DNA from: JACKBC01 sp041391125
Lineage (GTDB): Bacteria; Chloroflexota; Anaerolineae; Caldilineales; Caldilineaceae
NCBI GenBank assembly: GCA_041391125.1
Contig: JAWKON010000004.1
Span: 124,001-188,000, forward strand
Direction of reading: 5' to 3'
Length of the DNA stretch: 64,000 nucleotides
This document shows positions 51,279 through 61,344 of the stretch, in pieces. The translations under genes were made by a program, and so were the position numbers. How positions within the stretch are numbered: the stretch's first letter is position 1; every line of letters starts with the position of its first letter. The notes below the pieces were generated by a model. The model ran no database searches and was not told the origin of the DNA. It worked only from the letters and a program-made list of their open reading frames with translations.

Positions 51279-52171
51279 ATGATAACGAATTCATCGGTAT
51301 ACCAATGGTGCAGGAAAGGTTCATTCGTCATTCTAGCGCTGGTCTTGACCAGCCTGTTGCTATTGGCCGGATGGCGTTCTGTGCAAGCGGCCCGACCGTT
51401 GCAAGTCGCAGAAGGCCCACCGGCCCTGCCACAATGGGAGATGCGACCCATATCACCGGCCACCGACACGGTGACATCCACGCTCTATCTCCCCATGGTG
51501 GCGCAGACCATCGTCCAAACCATAACGGTCGTAGCCCCGCAGCCGGCATGGACGGCTGCCTGGTGGGAATGGATTGAAGCCGCCAACAGCGTGCCGCTCT
51601 ATCAACAGGGCCCAATTGATTGTGGGGTCGGTCAAACGGGTGATATTTGGTTCTTGGCCGGCACCGACGGCAGCGATCCAGCCGCCCGTTCCTGTACAGT
51701 TCCACCCAATAAGCTATTGGTTGTGCCGCTGCATACCGCCGCCTGGGCTAATGAAGGAACCGAAAACTTAACCGTTGCGGAAAAGCGCGACGTTTTGGAT
51801 GCGGTCTACTCCACTGAACAACCCGGCCCCTTGAACTCAAAAATCTGTCGTCTGACAAGCACCATTGATGGCGAAGCCGTCAACCATGTGCGCCTCCAAT
51901 CGCCAACCTTTCAGCGTCAAGCCGACCCGGAGGCGGTGGCCGATGGTTTCTGGTTTGCCTTTCAATTGGCCAGCGGCACCCATGTTGTAGCATTTCAAGG
52001 CACGCTGTGTGACTTTGATAGCGACACGCCCATCAACGATGTTGATGTCACCTATACCCTCGAGGTGGACCCCGCGGCAGAGGTGCCGGGGAGACTTGGC
52101 AGCTATTTGTCTGGAACACCAATATCAATGCGCTGGCCAGCGGCTGTGCGCCGGCAGATCTAGCGGCGTGA
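51279..52171 (+). CDS. Secreted hypothetical protein, one frame break
   Basis: About 297 residues. ATG 51279 (AGGAG upstream) starts a signal peptide: MITNSSVYQWCRKGSF, then VILALVLTSLLLLAGW, with cleavage near VQAA. The mature protein has GDIWFLAGTDG, CTVPPNKLLVVPLHTAAWA, DGFWFAFQLASGTHVVAFQG, and four or so Cys. After a break near 52090 it continues ETWQLFVWNTNINALASGCA to 52171. The layout (a GDIWFLAGT strand and a SGTHVV strand) is one I have seen in unnamed secreted bacterial proteins. Function unknown. Confidence 0.65.
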
Positions 52172-52577
52172 CGACGTAACGCCGTGAGCTTGCGTAACGC
52201 CGTTTATGCCGGTACACCGCCCTGGTCCTACGTGGCCCCCGCCACGCGCCATCCTGACCAGTGGTGGACACGTCCAGTGGTGGTGATGAATTTGAAGTCT
52301 TTGACAAGCGACGTGTTGCTGGTCGCACGCACCGTCACAGGACGATGCCAATGTCCGTTCCCACCGGTGGCGATCCCGGTTTTTGTCTCGGACGAGCTGG
52401 GATGAGTTCCGGCACGTTCGACTTGGGGTCAGGTACCCACGCAATCACAATCAAACCTGTGAAAGGGTTCTTTGTGGCCGTATCGAAGCCGTTCGACTGA
52501 GCTCACGCCGAAGCCAAACGGGTCTACGCACCGCTCTGGATTGATAAGATAGCTATTTTGCGGCAAAGGAAAGCCTC
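52172..52577. other. Gap with possible gene debris and a TTCGA palindrome
   Basis: A frame at 52261-52500 includes SSGTFDLGSGTHAITIKPVK, which vaguely echoes the SGTHVV strand of the preceding secreted protein, with other pieces (LTSDVLLVARTVT) in another frame; it may be a decayed paralogue. At 52484-52514 the words CGAAGCCGTTCGAC, TGAGCTCACGCCGAAGC form an imperfect palindrome of the TTCGAC..CTCAG type also seen at 281-295 and 63287-63339. Confidence 0.35.
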
Positions 52578-52988
52578 ATGTCCATTGGAAATAAGAGATT
52601 GCTCCAACGTTTCTTCGAGGAGATTTACAATCAAGGCGATCTGCGCGTCGCCGATGAGATTGTGGCGGTCAACTATGTCAACCACAACCCCGCCCCTGGT
52701 GAAGCGCCGGGGCGCGCAGGATTCAAAGCGTTTGTAGCCTACCTGCACCGCGCCTTTGCCGACTTCCATATCACCATTGAAGACCAGGTGGCCGAAGGCG
52801 ATAAAGTCGTCACCCGCTTTACCATCCGCGGTGTGCAGGCCAGCGAGTTTGCCGGCATCCCCTCGTCCGGTAAACCCGCGGCCGTCACCGCAATTGGGAT
52901 CCATCGCATTGTCGATGGGCAGGTCGTAGAGAGTTGGCTGAATTGGGACGCGCTGGGGTTGATGCGGCAGTTGGGGAGCAGGGCATAG
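52578..52988 (+). CDS. SnoaL-like ester cyclase family protein
   Basis: A 136-residue NTF2-fold protein of the ester cyclase (SnoaL-like polyketide cyclase) family: NKRLLQRFFEEIYNQGDL, VNHNPAPGEAPGRAGFKAF, VAEGDKVVTRFTIRGVQ, and the ending DGQVVESWLNWDALGLMRQL. Conserved His and Asp of the family are present in NYVNH and W.D. Start ATG 52578 preceded by AAAGGAAA. Cytoplasmic, no signal peptide, unlike the NTF2-like lipoprotein 2 kb upstream. Substrate unknown. Confidence 0.88.
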   Translation: MSIGNKRLLQRFFEEIYNQGDLRVADEIVAVNYVNHNPAPGEAPGRAGFKAFVAYLHRAFADFHITIEDQVAEGDKVVTRFTIRGVQASEFAGIPSSGKPAAVTAIGIHRIVDGQVVESWLNWDALGLMRQLGSRA

Positions 52989-53141
52989 TCAAAGAGCCAG
53001 TATCTGAAACATACTCAGACGATTGCATATGTTCGATAGCGTAACATTTCGTGTTCTGTGGCATCCACCGCGTACCGGGGTGTTCGGCCGCATCGAACGT
53101 TTTCGTTTAGAGCTAAATATAGATGCAAAAGGGAACAAGTT

Positions 53142-54428
53142 ATGCGCTTATCAAGAAACCTTGCAGAACCGACGCGTACCGACGGATCGTACTCTGGTGC
53201 TCCATTGCTTGCACTCACCAGCTTGCTGGAAACCGCGCCGCCAGCGAATCGCCCACGTTGCGTGTTGATTACCCATGTGCTGGACACCACTGTCCCCTTC
53301 ATCGAAGCGGTGCACACCGTTTTCCCGGTAGTCTGCGTGGTTGCCATTCCTTATTCATGCTCCCCCTCCGCAGTGCAAATGTTACAAAAGAAGCGCTTCA
53401 AGGTTGTCATACCCACCTCGATTTGTGACACTTTCCTCAAAGCCGAAAAGCAGGTGGTGGAAGCACTAAAGGCGGAATCAACGCCTCTGTTGGTTCAAGA
53501 GGTGGGCGGCTATCTGGCAAAATCAACCGAACGCTTGGCTACTTTTCCACATTTCTTGGGCATCGTGGAGGATACCAATAACGGCCATTGGCGCTATGAG
53601 AGAAATAGCCCGCACCCGATTCCCGTCCTGTCGATGGCGCAAAGCCCGCTGAAGGCGGTTGAAGATTCGATCATTGGCGATGCCGTGCTCTTCAGCGTTG
53701 AAAGGATTTTACGCGAAGAGTTTAAGCTCATTTGCCAAGGTCTCAGGAGTGCCGTCATTGGCTTTGGCAAGATTGGTCGCTCGTGCGCCGTGGCCTTGAA
53801 TGGTCGCGAAGCGGTTGTTTCCGTTTACGACATCAACCCTGCCAAAAATATCAGCGCAGAGGTGGAGGGATTCTTCCCCCAGCCCCTGCACGAGCTACTT
53901 GCCGAATCGGATCTAATTGTGGGGTGTACCGGGCAAACTTCAATCCGCCGTGCTGACATGTACTGTATCAAGAATGGCGCAATTCTGGCCAGCGCCAGTT
54001 CAAAGGCCGTTGAGTTTGCCCTGGCTGATTTTGAGCAGGAATGTGTGGTCACGAATTGCCATAAAGATCAGGGTAACGGTCTAAAATGCGAGGCTCTAAA
54101 ACCGGATGAAGAGCCAGCTCTGATCCAGAAATATACGAAACCAGATGGCACATACTTTTACGTTCTCAAACAAGGCACACCGGTCAACTTTAGAGATCAC
54201 AGTATCTTGGGCAACGTCCTTGATCTGATCTTTAGCGAACTCTTCCTCTGTATGCGTGAGGTGGCCGCACAATGCGCACCAAAAGGATTATCCAAATCAT
54301 TACCTCGCCTACAGGACGAGGCGGCCAAAGCCTGGCTAAAAGCACACGCTGAAGAGTTTACACGGGTAGCCGATGATAAGATCTGGAGCTACCCGGAAAG
54401 TTTGAAGCTTGGATTGCCCAAGTGGTAG
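53142..54428 (+). CDS. Adenosylhomocysteinase-like NAD-binding protein
   Basis: A 428-residue protein distantly related to S-adenosylhomocysteine hydrolase. The substrate half keeps VLITHVLDTTVPFIEAV, an EDTNNG stretch (Glu143) like the EETTTG of SAHH, and SPLKAVEDS, where Lys171 and Asp175 align with the catalytic Lys and Asp. The NAD domain has AVIGFGKIGRSCAVAL near 204-219, DLIVGCTGQTSIRRAD and a C-terminal PRLQDEAAKAWLKA like the DE..A..L ending. ATG 53142 is preferred to the longer frame. No SAM-cycle genes are adjacent. It converges with the next gene with only 8 bp between stops. Confidence 0.72.
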   Translation: MRLSRNLAEPTRTDGSYSGAPLLALTSLLETAPPANRPRCVLITHVLDTTVPFIEAVHTVFPVVCVVAIPYSCSPSAVQMLQKKRFKVVIPTSICDTFLKAEKQVVEALKAESTPLLVQEVGGYLAKSTERLATFPHFLGIVEDTNNGHWRYERNSPHPIPVLSMAQSPLKAVEDSIIGDAVLFSVERILREEFKLICQGLRSAVIGFGKIGRSCAVALNGREAVVSVYDINPAKNISAEVEGFFPQPLHELLAESDLIVGCTGQTSIRRADMYCIKNGAILASASSKAVEFALADFEQECVVTNCHKDQGNGLKCEALKPDEEPALIQKYTKPDGTYFYVLKQGTPVNFRDHSILGNVLDLIFSELFLCMREVAAQCAPKGLSKSLPRLQDEAAKAWLKAHAEEFTRVADDKIWSYPESLKLGLPKW

Positions 54429-54436
54429 AAAACATA

Positions 54437-57400
54437 TCACAAACATTTGACCTGCGACAACTCGAGGAACAAATCCTGCAACTTTGCCTCCATCTGTTGG
54501 GCCATCTCTGTCACAATGACACGGGCCGCTTGTCGCAAGCTTTCAGCAGCAAGCGGCTCATCATTCCGCTGCGCCACCTCGGCCAGGCTCAGCAAGATCG
54601 GCCAAAGCGCCCGCTGCGAACCAAGTTTTTCCGCAGCAGCGCGCGCTTTGCAGCACCTCATGCGCTTCCTCAACATTTCCCATCCCCAACAACGCCCGCC
54701 CCTTGAGATGCAGCACATCCGCCCGCAGATACCAGATCCCTGCTTCGCACAGATCGCTGTACAGCGCATCCATCAAGCCAATAACCTGCTCACACGCGCC
54801 TTGGGCCAGCGCAAATTCGCCATGCGCCAGCCCCACCCGCACCCACATAAAGGGCATATAGCCAAAGCGCTCTTTGACCACCCGATAGTCGGCCAGCGCC
54901 GTCACCAGTGCCTGGGCCGCCGCTATGTCCCCTGGCGCAAGTACAGACAAATCTGCACGGCATGGGGCCAGAAGCGCAGAATGGGGAGCTGTTCCTCCGC
55001 CGTTTGGCGCGCCAGATTGGCCAGCGCCAGGCCCCGTTCCACATCGCCCAGCTCACCGTAGAGCAAGCCCAGATCGGCCCGCGTGCCAATCAGCGGCGTC
55101 AGGCTGTTGACCGATGCGGCAATGGCGACATCCTCCTCCATGACCGCCAGCGCTTGCCCCGCCTGGCCCCGCTCCCAATGGATAAAGCCGAGCATAAAAT
55201 GGCTTAGGGCTTGGGCATCCACGTTGTGGCTTTCCAGACTCAGCCGATGGGCTTCCTCCGCATGGGCGACGGCTTGTGCATATTCCCCCGTCACCAAATA
55301 GGTCCAGTGCAGCCGCATGATGGCTTCGGAGAGCATGGGCAAATTGCCGAGCTGCTGCCAAAGCTCACGCGCCTCGGAGAGCGCCGCGCGGGCGCGCCGC
55401 CACTGACCAAAGCCGGCATAGGCGTAGAAGATATCGTGCAGAATAAACGCCAGTTGCTCCGATAGCTCCAGTCCGCGGGCCAACTCCAGCGCTTGTTCAC
55501 CATAGGCCAGCCGCTCATAGCGGTCGCCGCCCGTGTAGGCGCTCAAAATGAGCAGATTCCACAAGACGGCGGCCTCGGCGGCCTGGTCGTTCAGTTCGAG
55601 AGCGATAGCGCGCCCGTTCGAGCAAGGCGCGCCCCTCGATGGGATTGCGGGCAAAGTTCACGGTTATGCGGATGGCCGCGCGCGCCAAAAGTGAAGCGAG
55701 CACCATGGCCTGGTTGCCGCCCGCCTGTCCCACGCGCGCCATTTCTTCATAGACGGCAATTGCCTGATCATGGTGGGAACGCAATTCCAGTATCCGCCCG
55801 AGTCGCATATAGAGTTGGTGGAACTGCTCTAGCGTCGATGGCTCTGCACTATGCGGCTCTCCCTGGCCAACCCAATGGCGCGGCGATAGTGACCTCTCTG
55901 CTTCGGCGTGGGCATAGACGGCAGCCGCCATGTCCCCGGCCACCATCCAAGTAGTGCCGCGCTCGCCGGTTGTCGCCGGCAATGGCAAAGTGGCGCGCCA
56001 GTTGCGGAGCCATGAGAGGGGCGTCGTCGGTGCAGCGTTTTTCCAGCTCGACAGCCACGGCGCGATGCAGATGGGCGCGCTGATGCGCATCCAAGCTGTT
56101 GTAGAGGTATTGCTGAAAGAGAATGTGGCGAAAGCTGTATTGCGAGAGCTGTTGGGCGCCGACCTGTTGGCGTCCCTGCATGCGGATCAGGCGCTGCTCG
56201 CGGTCGAGCACGGCGCCCAGTTGGTTGGTCACCTGCCGTTCATCGGCGCCGTGGACTTGCGCAATAATTTCGGCGCAAAAGCTTTCCCCAGCCACGCTGG
56301 CTGCCTGCAGCAGTTCTTGCAGCCGTGGCGGCAGACGCTCAATGCGCTCCTTGATCACCCCTTCCACCCGCGCCGGCAGAATGTGCCAATCGAGCTGCGC
56401 CGACTCGATCCATGCGCCACACGCATTGCGGACCACATCACCCCGCTCTTGCAGACCGTGCAGCATTTCGACGGTAAAGAGGGGGTGTCCCGCGGTTTGC
56501 CTGTAAAGGGCGTCGCGAAAAGATTGATCCAATCGGTTGGGTTCACTGTCAACGATGGCATCTATAAAGCGCCGCCCATCGGCCAGGTTGAGCCGCACAT
56601 GAATCTCGCCCAAAGTGCTCTGTAATTCGTTCAGCAGCGGCTCCAGCGGATGGCGTTCACCGCCCCGCCCCAGCGCCACTTCCGCCGCCCGATAGAGCCC
56701 CACCAGCAGAATGCGCTGCCCACGCAGCTGACGACTCAGGTGAAAGAGCAAGCTGATGGAGCCCGCATCCGCCCACTGCAGATCGTCCACAATGAGCAAC
56801 ATGGGCTGCCGGTGCGCCAAGGATTGCAGCACGCGGGCGTATTGGGCAAAGAGATTGCTTTGCTGCAAGCCGGCCGCGCTCTGTTTCTGCTGATGGCGGG
56901 TGATCAACTCCTGTAGCCTCGCCAGCAACGCCTGACGCGGCGCAGAAATGGTGGCGGCCGCGCGGGCGACCAGGGGCGCGCTCAAAAGGAAAGTGTCTAC
57001 CAGTTCGGGCCCGACGTCAAGCAGGGCTTCTATTGTATCCGGCGCCAGCCGCCACAAACGTTCGCCATAGCTCCGGCTCATAGCGCCGGCATCCCAATGC
57101 GTCTCAATATCGCCGGTCAGCAGCTCGAGTATTTCGCGGAAGGGCAGGTAGGGGTCGCCAATGCCCGTGTACGCATTACAGTGGCCGGTGGCCACGACCA
57201 GCTCGGCGTATTTCGCCTGGCTCAGGCGAGCAAAGGTCTGCGCCAACAGGGTCTTCCCATCGCCGGCCTCGCCCGTGATAAAAAGAATGCCGCCGCGGCC
57301 CGCCACCGCCGCCGTCAGGTGAGTTTCAAGGGTGGCCAATTCGCGTTCCCGGTACACCAGCAGCGGCGCGGCTTGCTGTGCCTCACGGTCGGCGGAGGGC

Positions 57401-57726
57401 CAGAGGAAAGAGGGCAGCGAAATCAATGCGGGCGCCGTAAGCGGTGTGGGTACAAATTCGCCACGCGCCATGGCGATAAAGCGCTCTCGCTCCCGTTGGG
57501 GAATCAACAAATGGTCGGCCAACAGCGCGGCAATTTGGCGCGATGGCTGCCGCTCATCCCGTTCGATCTTTTTGATGGTGCTGGGCGAGCAGTTTACCTT
57601 ACGCGCCAGCGCGGGCCGCGTGAGATCCAACGCCAGACGGCGCTGCTGAACCCAATAGCCGAACGAGATAATTTCGTGGCTCTGCCTTGACCGTATTTTT
57701 ATAGAGCCGCTTTCAAGCTCTGTCAC
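54437..57726 (-). CDS. XRE-HTH / AAA NTPase / TPR regulator, frame-broken
   Basis: About 1095 residues over several frames. GTG 57726 starts an HTH region, FGYWVQQRRLALDLTRPALA, RKVNCSPSTIKKIERDERQP (about 22-62). Then an AAA_16-like NTPase: YRERELATLETHL, Walker A ITGEAGDGKTLLAQTFARLS, Walker B MLLIVDDLQWADAGSISLLF, and RQTAGHPLFTVEMLHGL. The C-terminal third is TPR-like (ALELARGLELSEQLAFIL, AVAHAEEAHRLSLESHNVDA, ARVIVTEMAQQMEAKLQDL). Breaks lie near 55940, 55880, 55610, 54940 and 54650. The GTG overlaps the stop of the upstream ATPase-nuclease gene as GTGA, tying the two together. Confidence 0.8.
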
Positions 57727-59300
57727 TCCACAAATTCCCCAATCCGCACCAGGTAAACGTGAATCGTCTTGCTCCCCACCGTCAGCGCAAACTCCAACTC
57801 CGCGCCAGGCAGCTTGCCATAAACTTTGGGCCGAGCGTGGAAAACCACAAAATAGCCTTCTGGCTCACCCTCCGTTTCCAAATAGGTGGCCAACTGCTGC
57901 ACGCCCTTATCGAATTCCGCCTTGCCCCGCCAAATCTTGGTTTCGACAATATAGCGCCGTCCCTGATAGACCACAATCAGATCCAGCCGCCCCGGCCCAC
58001 TGGGAACCTCCACAAAGGTTTCGCTGCCCACCTGCCGCATGAGAATATCCAGGTATGCGCTCAGCAGGTACTGCCCCGTGGCCTCCTGCGGCATCTCTGT
58101 GACCTTGAACGCCTCGCGCCCGCGGCGCTCCACAAAGTGGCGAAAGTGAGAGAGGATGGTCAACATCTGCAGCGCGCCCTCCGCTGCATAGGGGCGAAAA
58201 TCGTGGCCGTTGACCAAAATGTCAGCGCTCAAGCCAATCTCAAAGGGCGTAAAGTGGTCGATGAGCACCCGCTCATAAATGGGGTTGGCGACCTGGCAAT
58301 TGCCCGCGGCGGTCTCGCTGATCACGCCATACATCTCCAGCGTCTTGACCACCGGGCTGTTGCGGGTAAAGGGATAGATAGCGCCAAAAAGAATGCGCAG
58401 GACTTCATCCTGATATTCAGCCGCATGGCGTTGCAGCGTTTCAAAGTTGTAATTGCTCTCGCGCACAAGCTGATCGCGCGCCCGCTGCACTTGCGACCGC
58501 GTCACCAGCGCGGCGCGATTGGTCGCCACTTCTTCCGTCGTAATGGCCGCTAGCCGGTTGACCAAAAAGGGCTGGCCGGCCGTCTGGCCGTAAATTTCGT
58601 CAACGGCCTCGGCGGCAAAAGGCTGTCCGGTCTCAGTTGTATATTGAGCCAGCAGATCCGCCACTTGGGCATGCGAGAAATCGGGCAGCCGCATCTGGCG
58701 CGCAATATTGAACGGGCTGCTGCGGCCTAAATTCAGCGCCGCAATATTTTGAATGCCGATGAGAACGACGCTGTGGACGCTGCGCGGCGGATCGCTGTTC
58801 AAATAGATAGCGCGCCAAGTCTGTAATAGATCTGAAATTGCGGCTTGAGGAATCGAGTCGAATTCATCGATGATTATGACGATTTGATGATCGGGCAACA
58901 AGCGATGACAAGCTTCAAAAAAACGGCGTAAGCGAAAGAAACTTGTCGGAGATTCGCCATCTACGAGCTTTTCCAATGCGTCATGTTTGGGGGGAGACTT
59001 CTCTTGCACCATCGGCAAAAGTCGCTGCCCAAAATCCCAATGAAATGCTTGCAAAAAATCGACGACAGGGAGATCTTCAAACCCCTCAAAATCAAGCAAA
59101 ACCGGCAGATAGGCTTCATCTTCCGCCAATGTATCGCGCAACTGGCGCAGCAAGGTCGTCTTGCCCATCTGCCGCGGCGCGAAGATGGTGAAACAATGCC
59201 CTTCCTCAATCTGCGCACGCAACTCGTTGAGCAACGACGAGCGCGGTACGAAGTAATGTTTTTGTGGGTCGATGGGGCCGTACGTATTAAAGTAGCGCAT
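57723..59300 (-). CDS. AAA-ATPase / PD-(D/E)XK nuclease fusion (AAA-like, DUF-type)
   Basis: A 525-residue protein. N-terminus FNTYGPIDPQKHYFVPRSSL, Walker A FAPRQMGKTTLLRQL (40-54), Walker B IVIIIDEFDSIP (140-151), and a helical middle with LPDFSHAQVADLLAQYTTET and YGQTAGQPFLVNRLAA. The C-terminal nuclease fold has PGRLDLIVVYQGRRYIVETK (Asp near 443, Glu and Lys near 455-458). Architecture parallels the two DUF1703 proteins, but the sequence is a different family. Its stop overlaps the start of the XRE-NTPase-TPR regulator (GTGA), an uncommon pairing. Confidence 0.85.
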   Translation of the reverse strand: MRYFNTYGPIDPQKHYFVPRSSLLNELRAQIEEGHCFTIFAPRQMGKTTLLRQLRDTLAEDEAYLPVLLDFEGFEDLPVVDFLQAFHWDFGQRLLPMVQEKSPPKHDALEKLVDGESPTSFFRLRRFFEACHRLLPDHQIVIIIDEFDSIPQAAISDLLQTWRAIYLNSDPPRSVHSVVLIGIQNIAALNLGRSSPFNIARQMRLPDFSHAQVADLLAQYTTETGQPFAAEAVDEIYGQTAGQPFLVNRLAAITTEEVATNRAALVTRSQVQRARDQLVRESNYNFETLQRHAAEYQDEVLRILFGAIYPFTRNSPVVKTLEMYGVISETAAGNCQVANPIYERVLIDHFTPFEIGLSADILVNGHDFRPYAAEGALQMLTILSHFRHFVERRGREAFKVTEMPQEATGQYLLSAYLDILMRQVGSETFVEVPSGPGRLDLIVVYQGRRYIVETKIWRGKAEFDKGVQQLATYLETEGEPEGYFVVFHARPKVYGKLPGAELEFALTVGSKTIHVYLVRIGEFVE

Positions 59301-59562
59301 GGGACTATTATACCATGTACCCGGCTATAAGCGATGAACGTTTGAACCGGCGTTCTGCTATCCCACCGCTATTTGGGCCTCCGTAAAGCCGGCAAGCCCA
59401 CCCCCGTGAATTTAAAGTCCTCATCACCAGAGATTGCCTGTCCAGTTATCCCGCGCAACAACGTTCCCGCCCCAATTCGGCATTCTAATTCCAACCTTCA
59501 ATGGTCATTCGGACAGGATCTGACCTAGCCATACCACTAGCCTAAAACTGTTCCAATGATGG
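59301..59562. other. Intergenic region upstream of the V-ATPase operon
   Basis: 260 bp with no supported gene between the divergent ATPase-nuclease gene and the transposase remnant. The sequence TTATACCATG near 59307-59316 overlaps the start of the minus-strand gene's leader; no convincing promoter is visible. Confidence 0.35.
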
Positions 59563-59661
59563 GTGTCTGTGGAACGATTCTGGTCGATAATGAAAGACGA
59601 GACACCCCACAATGAAAGGTGGGCATCTCAAACAGTTATCATTTCGAGATACGAAGCTGTC
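59563..59661 (+). pseudogene. Possible IS3-family transposase C-terminal remnant
   Basis: The frame from 59563 reads SVERFWSIMKDETPHNERWA, SQTVIISRYEAVLK. In IS3-type DDE transposases the catalytic Glu lies in ERFW/ESFF..LK.E, followed by H.ERYATR..A...I..YIE.F. The match is weak but ordered. No inverted repeats or remaining transposase are found, so this would be a short relic of an insertion next to the V-ATPase operon. Confidence 0.35.
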
Positions 59662-59681
59662 CTAAAGTGCGGGGGACGGGC

Positions 59682-60032
59682 ATGGCAAACACGCAAGCAG
59701 AATCACCGCAGCAAATCATGCTCAAACGGTTGCTGCAAACAGAGAAAGAGGCGCAAGCGCGGCGGCAGCAGGCCCAACAGCAGCGCGATCAGATGCAGAC
59801 GGAGAGCATGGCACAGAACAAGCAGTTGCTCGAATCGGCGCGCGCCAACGCTAACGCCGAAGTAGAAATCCGCCAACGGCAGATGCAAGCTGAACTTGAC
59901 GCCGAACGCCAACAGCTTGCCGCGGCCACGCAGTCCCAAATTGAGACCATGCAGCGCACAGCCCACAGCCACATGGAGGCCGCCGTGGCCTTCCTGGTCG
60001 ATTGGGTTACCGGAAAGGCCGCGCAGCCATGA
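59682..60032 (+). CDS. V/A-type ATPase subunit G/H (peripheral stalk coiled coil)
   Basis: A 116-residue protein, almost all helical and rich in Gln, Ala and Glu: LKRLLQTEKEAQARRQQAQQ, QLLESARANANAEVEIRQRQ, AELDAERQQLAAATQSQIE, then a short MEAAVAFLVDWVTG end. This is the stalk subunit that links the I subunit to the catalytic head. GGGGGAC precedes ATG 59682. It overlaps the subunit C gene (ATGA at 60029). Identification rests on the coiled-coil character and operon position. Confidence 0.75.
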   Translation: MANTQAESPQQIMLKRLLQTEKEAQARRQQAQQQRDQMQTESMAQNKQLLESARANANAEVEIRQRQMQAELDAERQQLAAATQSQIETMQRTAHSHMEAAVAFLVDWVTGKAAQP

Positions 60033-61097
60033 CCGTCCTCCTGGGCGCCGCCCGCTACGCCGCGGCCAGCGCGCGGGTCCACGCGCTCTTTGCCCAATTT
60101 ATGCCGGCGGCGCTTTGGGTAGAGCTGCTCGACGCACCCGATGTGGGCGCCGTGCTCAATTCCTTGCACCAAACGGCTTATGCCGACCGGCTGGCCCGCA
60201 TCGCTGCTGCCCATCCGGATGTCATCACGATTGAGCGGGTTTTGTGGCAACATTGGGTGCAGATGGCGCGCCGTCCCTTTGCGCTATTGCAAGGCAACAG
60301 TCGGGAATTGCTGGAGTGGTATTGGCGACGCCAGGAGTTGAACAATTTAAAGACCGTTCTGCGGGCAGTTCATCACCGCCGCCGGAACAGTTTTGCCGGC
60401 CCTCATCCCCCTCGGGATAGCAAGCGAACTGCCGTGGCGCACATTGGCCGCCGCCAGAGCGATCCCTGATCTCATTGAACGCCTGCGCAAGACATGGTAT
60501 GGCACGGTGTTGCAGAACGCATTGGAGCAATATCGGCAGCGCCAGTCCGTCTTTGTGCTCGAAGTGGCGCTGGAGCTGGCCTACTATCGGCGCCTGCGCG
60601 ATCTGATCGCACAGCTACACGGGCGCGACCGGCGGGAAGCGGAGCAATTCATCGGCTTTTGGATCGACGCCCAAAATCTGCTCTGGGCCTATCGTTACCG
60701 CATCTACGCGCGCCTTTCCCCCGAAGAGATCTTGAACTATACGCTGCATCGCAACCTGCGCGTCAATGCCGAAGTGGTGCGCGCCGTGGCGTTGGGGGCG
60801 CCGCTGCTGGAGACTGTTGAAGCGCTGTGGCCCCGGCTCATGCCCGCGGTGCAGAGCCTGGCTGATCTGTCCGAGCGTGACGCCTTGCCGCGGCTGGAAC
60901 TGCTGTTGTGGCGTCATCTCTATGCATTGGCCACCCAGACGCGGGCCGGCGCCGCGCTCCATTTGGGTGCGGTATTGGCCTATGAAGTGCTGTTGGAAAG
61001 CGAAGTGCGCGACTTGGTGACGATTGTTGAAGGCAAGACCGCCAACCGTTCCGCCGCCCAACTGCAACCCTATCTCATCCGGGAACAGCTAAAGTGA
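60029..61097 (+). CDS. ntpC: V/A-type ATPase subunit C (AC39/d family), one frame break
   Basis: About 355 residues, the central-stalk socket connecting the rotor ring to subunits D/F. N-terminal frame: LLGAARYAAASARVHALFAQ, then RRPFALLQGNSRELLEWYWR and RQELNNLKTVLRAVH (the family's R..E..NLK phrase). After a break near 60385: IPDLIERLRKTWYGTVLQNA, VALELAYYRRLRDLIAQLHG, GFWIDAQNLLWAYRYRIYAR, LSPEEILNYTL, and the ending VRDLVTIVEGKTANRS. ATGA overlap with subunit G/H. Confidence 0.85.
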
Positions 61098-61147
61098 AAT
61101 CGGTTTGAGACCAGACTTTGGCAGTTCAGGTATGAAACCAGAGTAGC

Positions 61148-61286
61148 GGCGGTTGAGTAGGCCCGGCAGTTTGGGCCTTGGGAGCGGTAGCGGCCGTATC
61201 GAAACCAAAGCGCGCCCCAGGGGCGCCCGACCCGTGTACTTGGTTTCGATACGGCTGCCAACTGCCGCAGCCTACTCAACCGCCGT
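61148..61286. repeat. 139-bp palindrome between subunit C and subunit I genes
   Basis: CGGCGGTTGAGTAGG (61148-61162) and CCGTATCGAAACCAA (61195-61209) form the left arm; TTGGTTTCGATACGG (61241-61255) and CCTACTCAACCGCCG (61272-61286) the right. The apex GCGCCCCAGGGGCGC is itself palindromic. A single arm of the same repeat is at 8087-8130. In mRNA this would be a very stable stem inside the ATPase operon. Confidence 0.8.
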
Positions 61287-61344
61287 TCACTGGCACTTTC
61301 AGCAGTCCACAAACAGATCGCAAAGTGGGCGAATAAGGCGAGCC

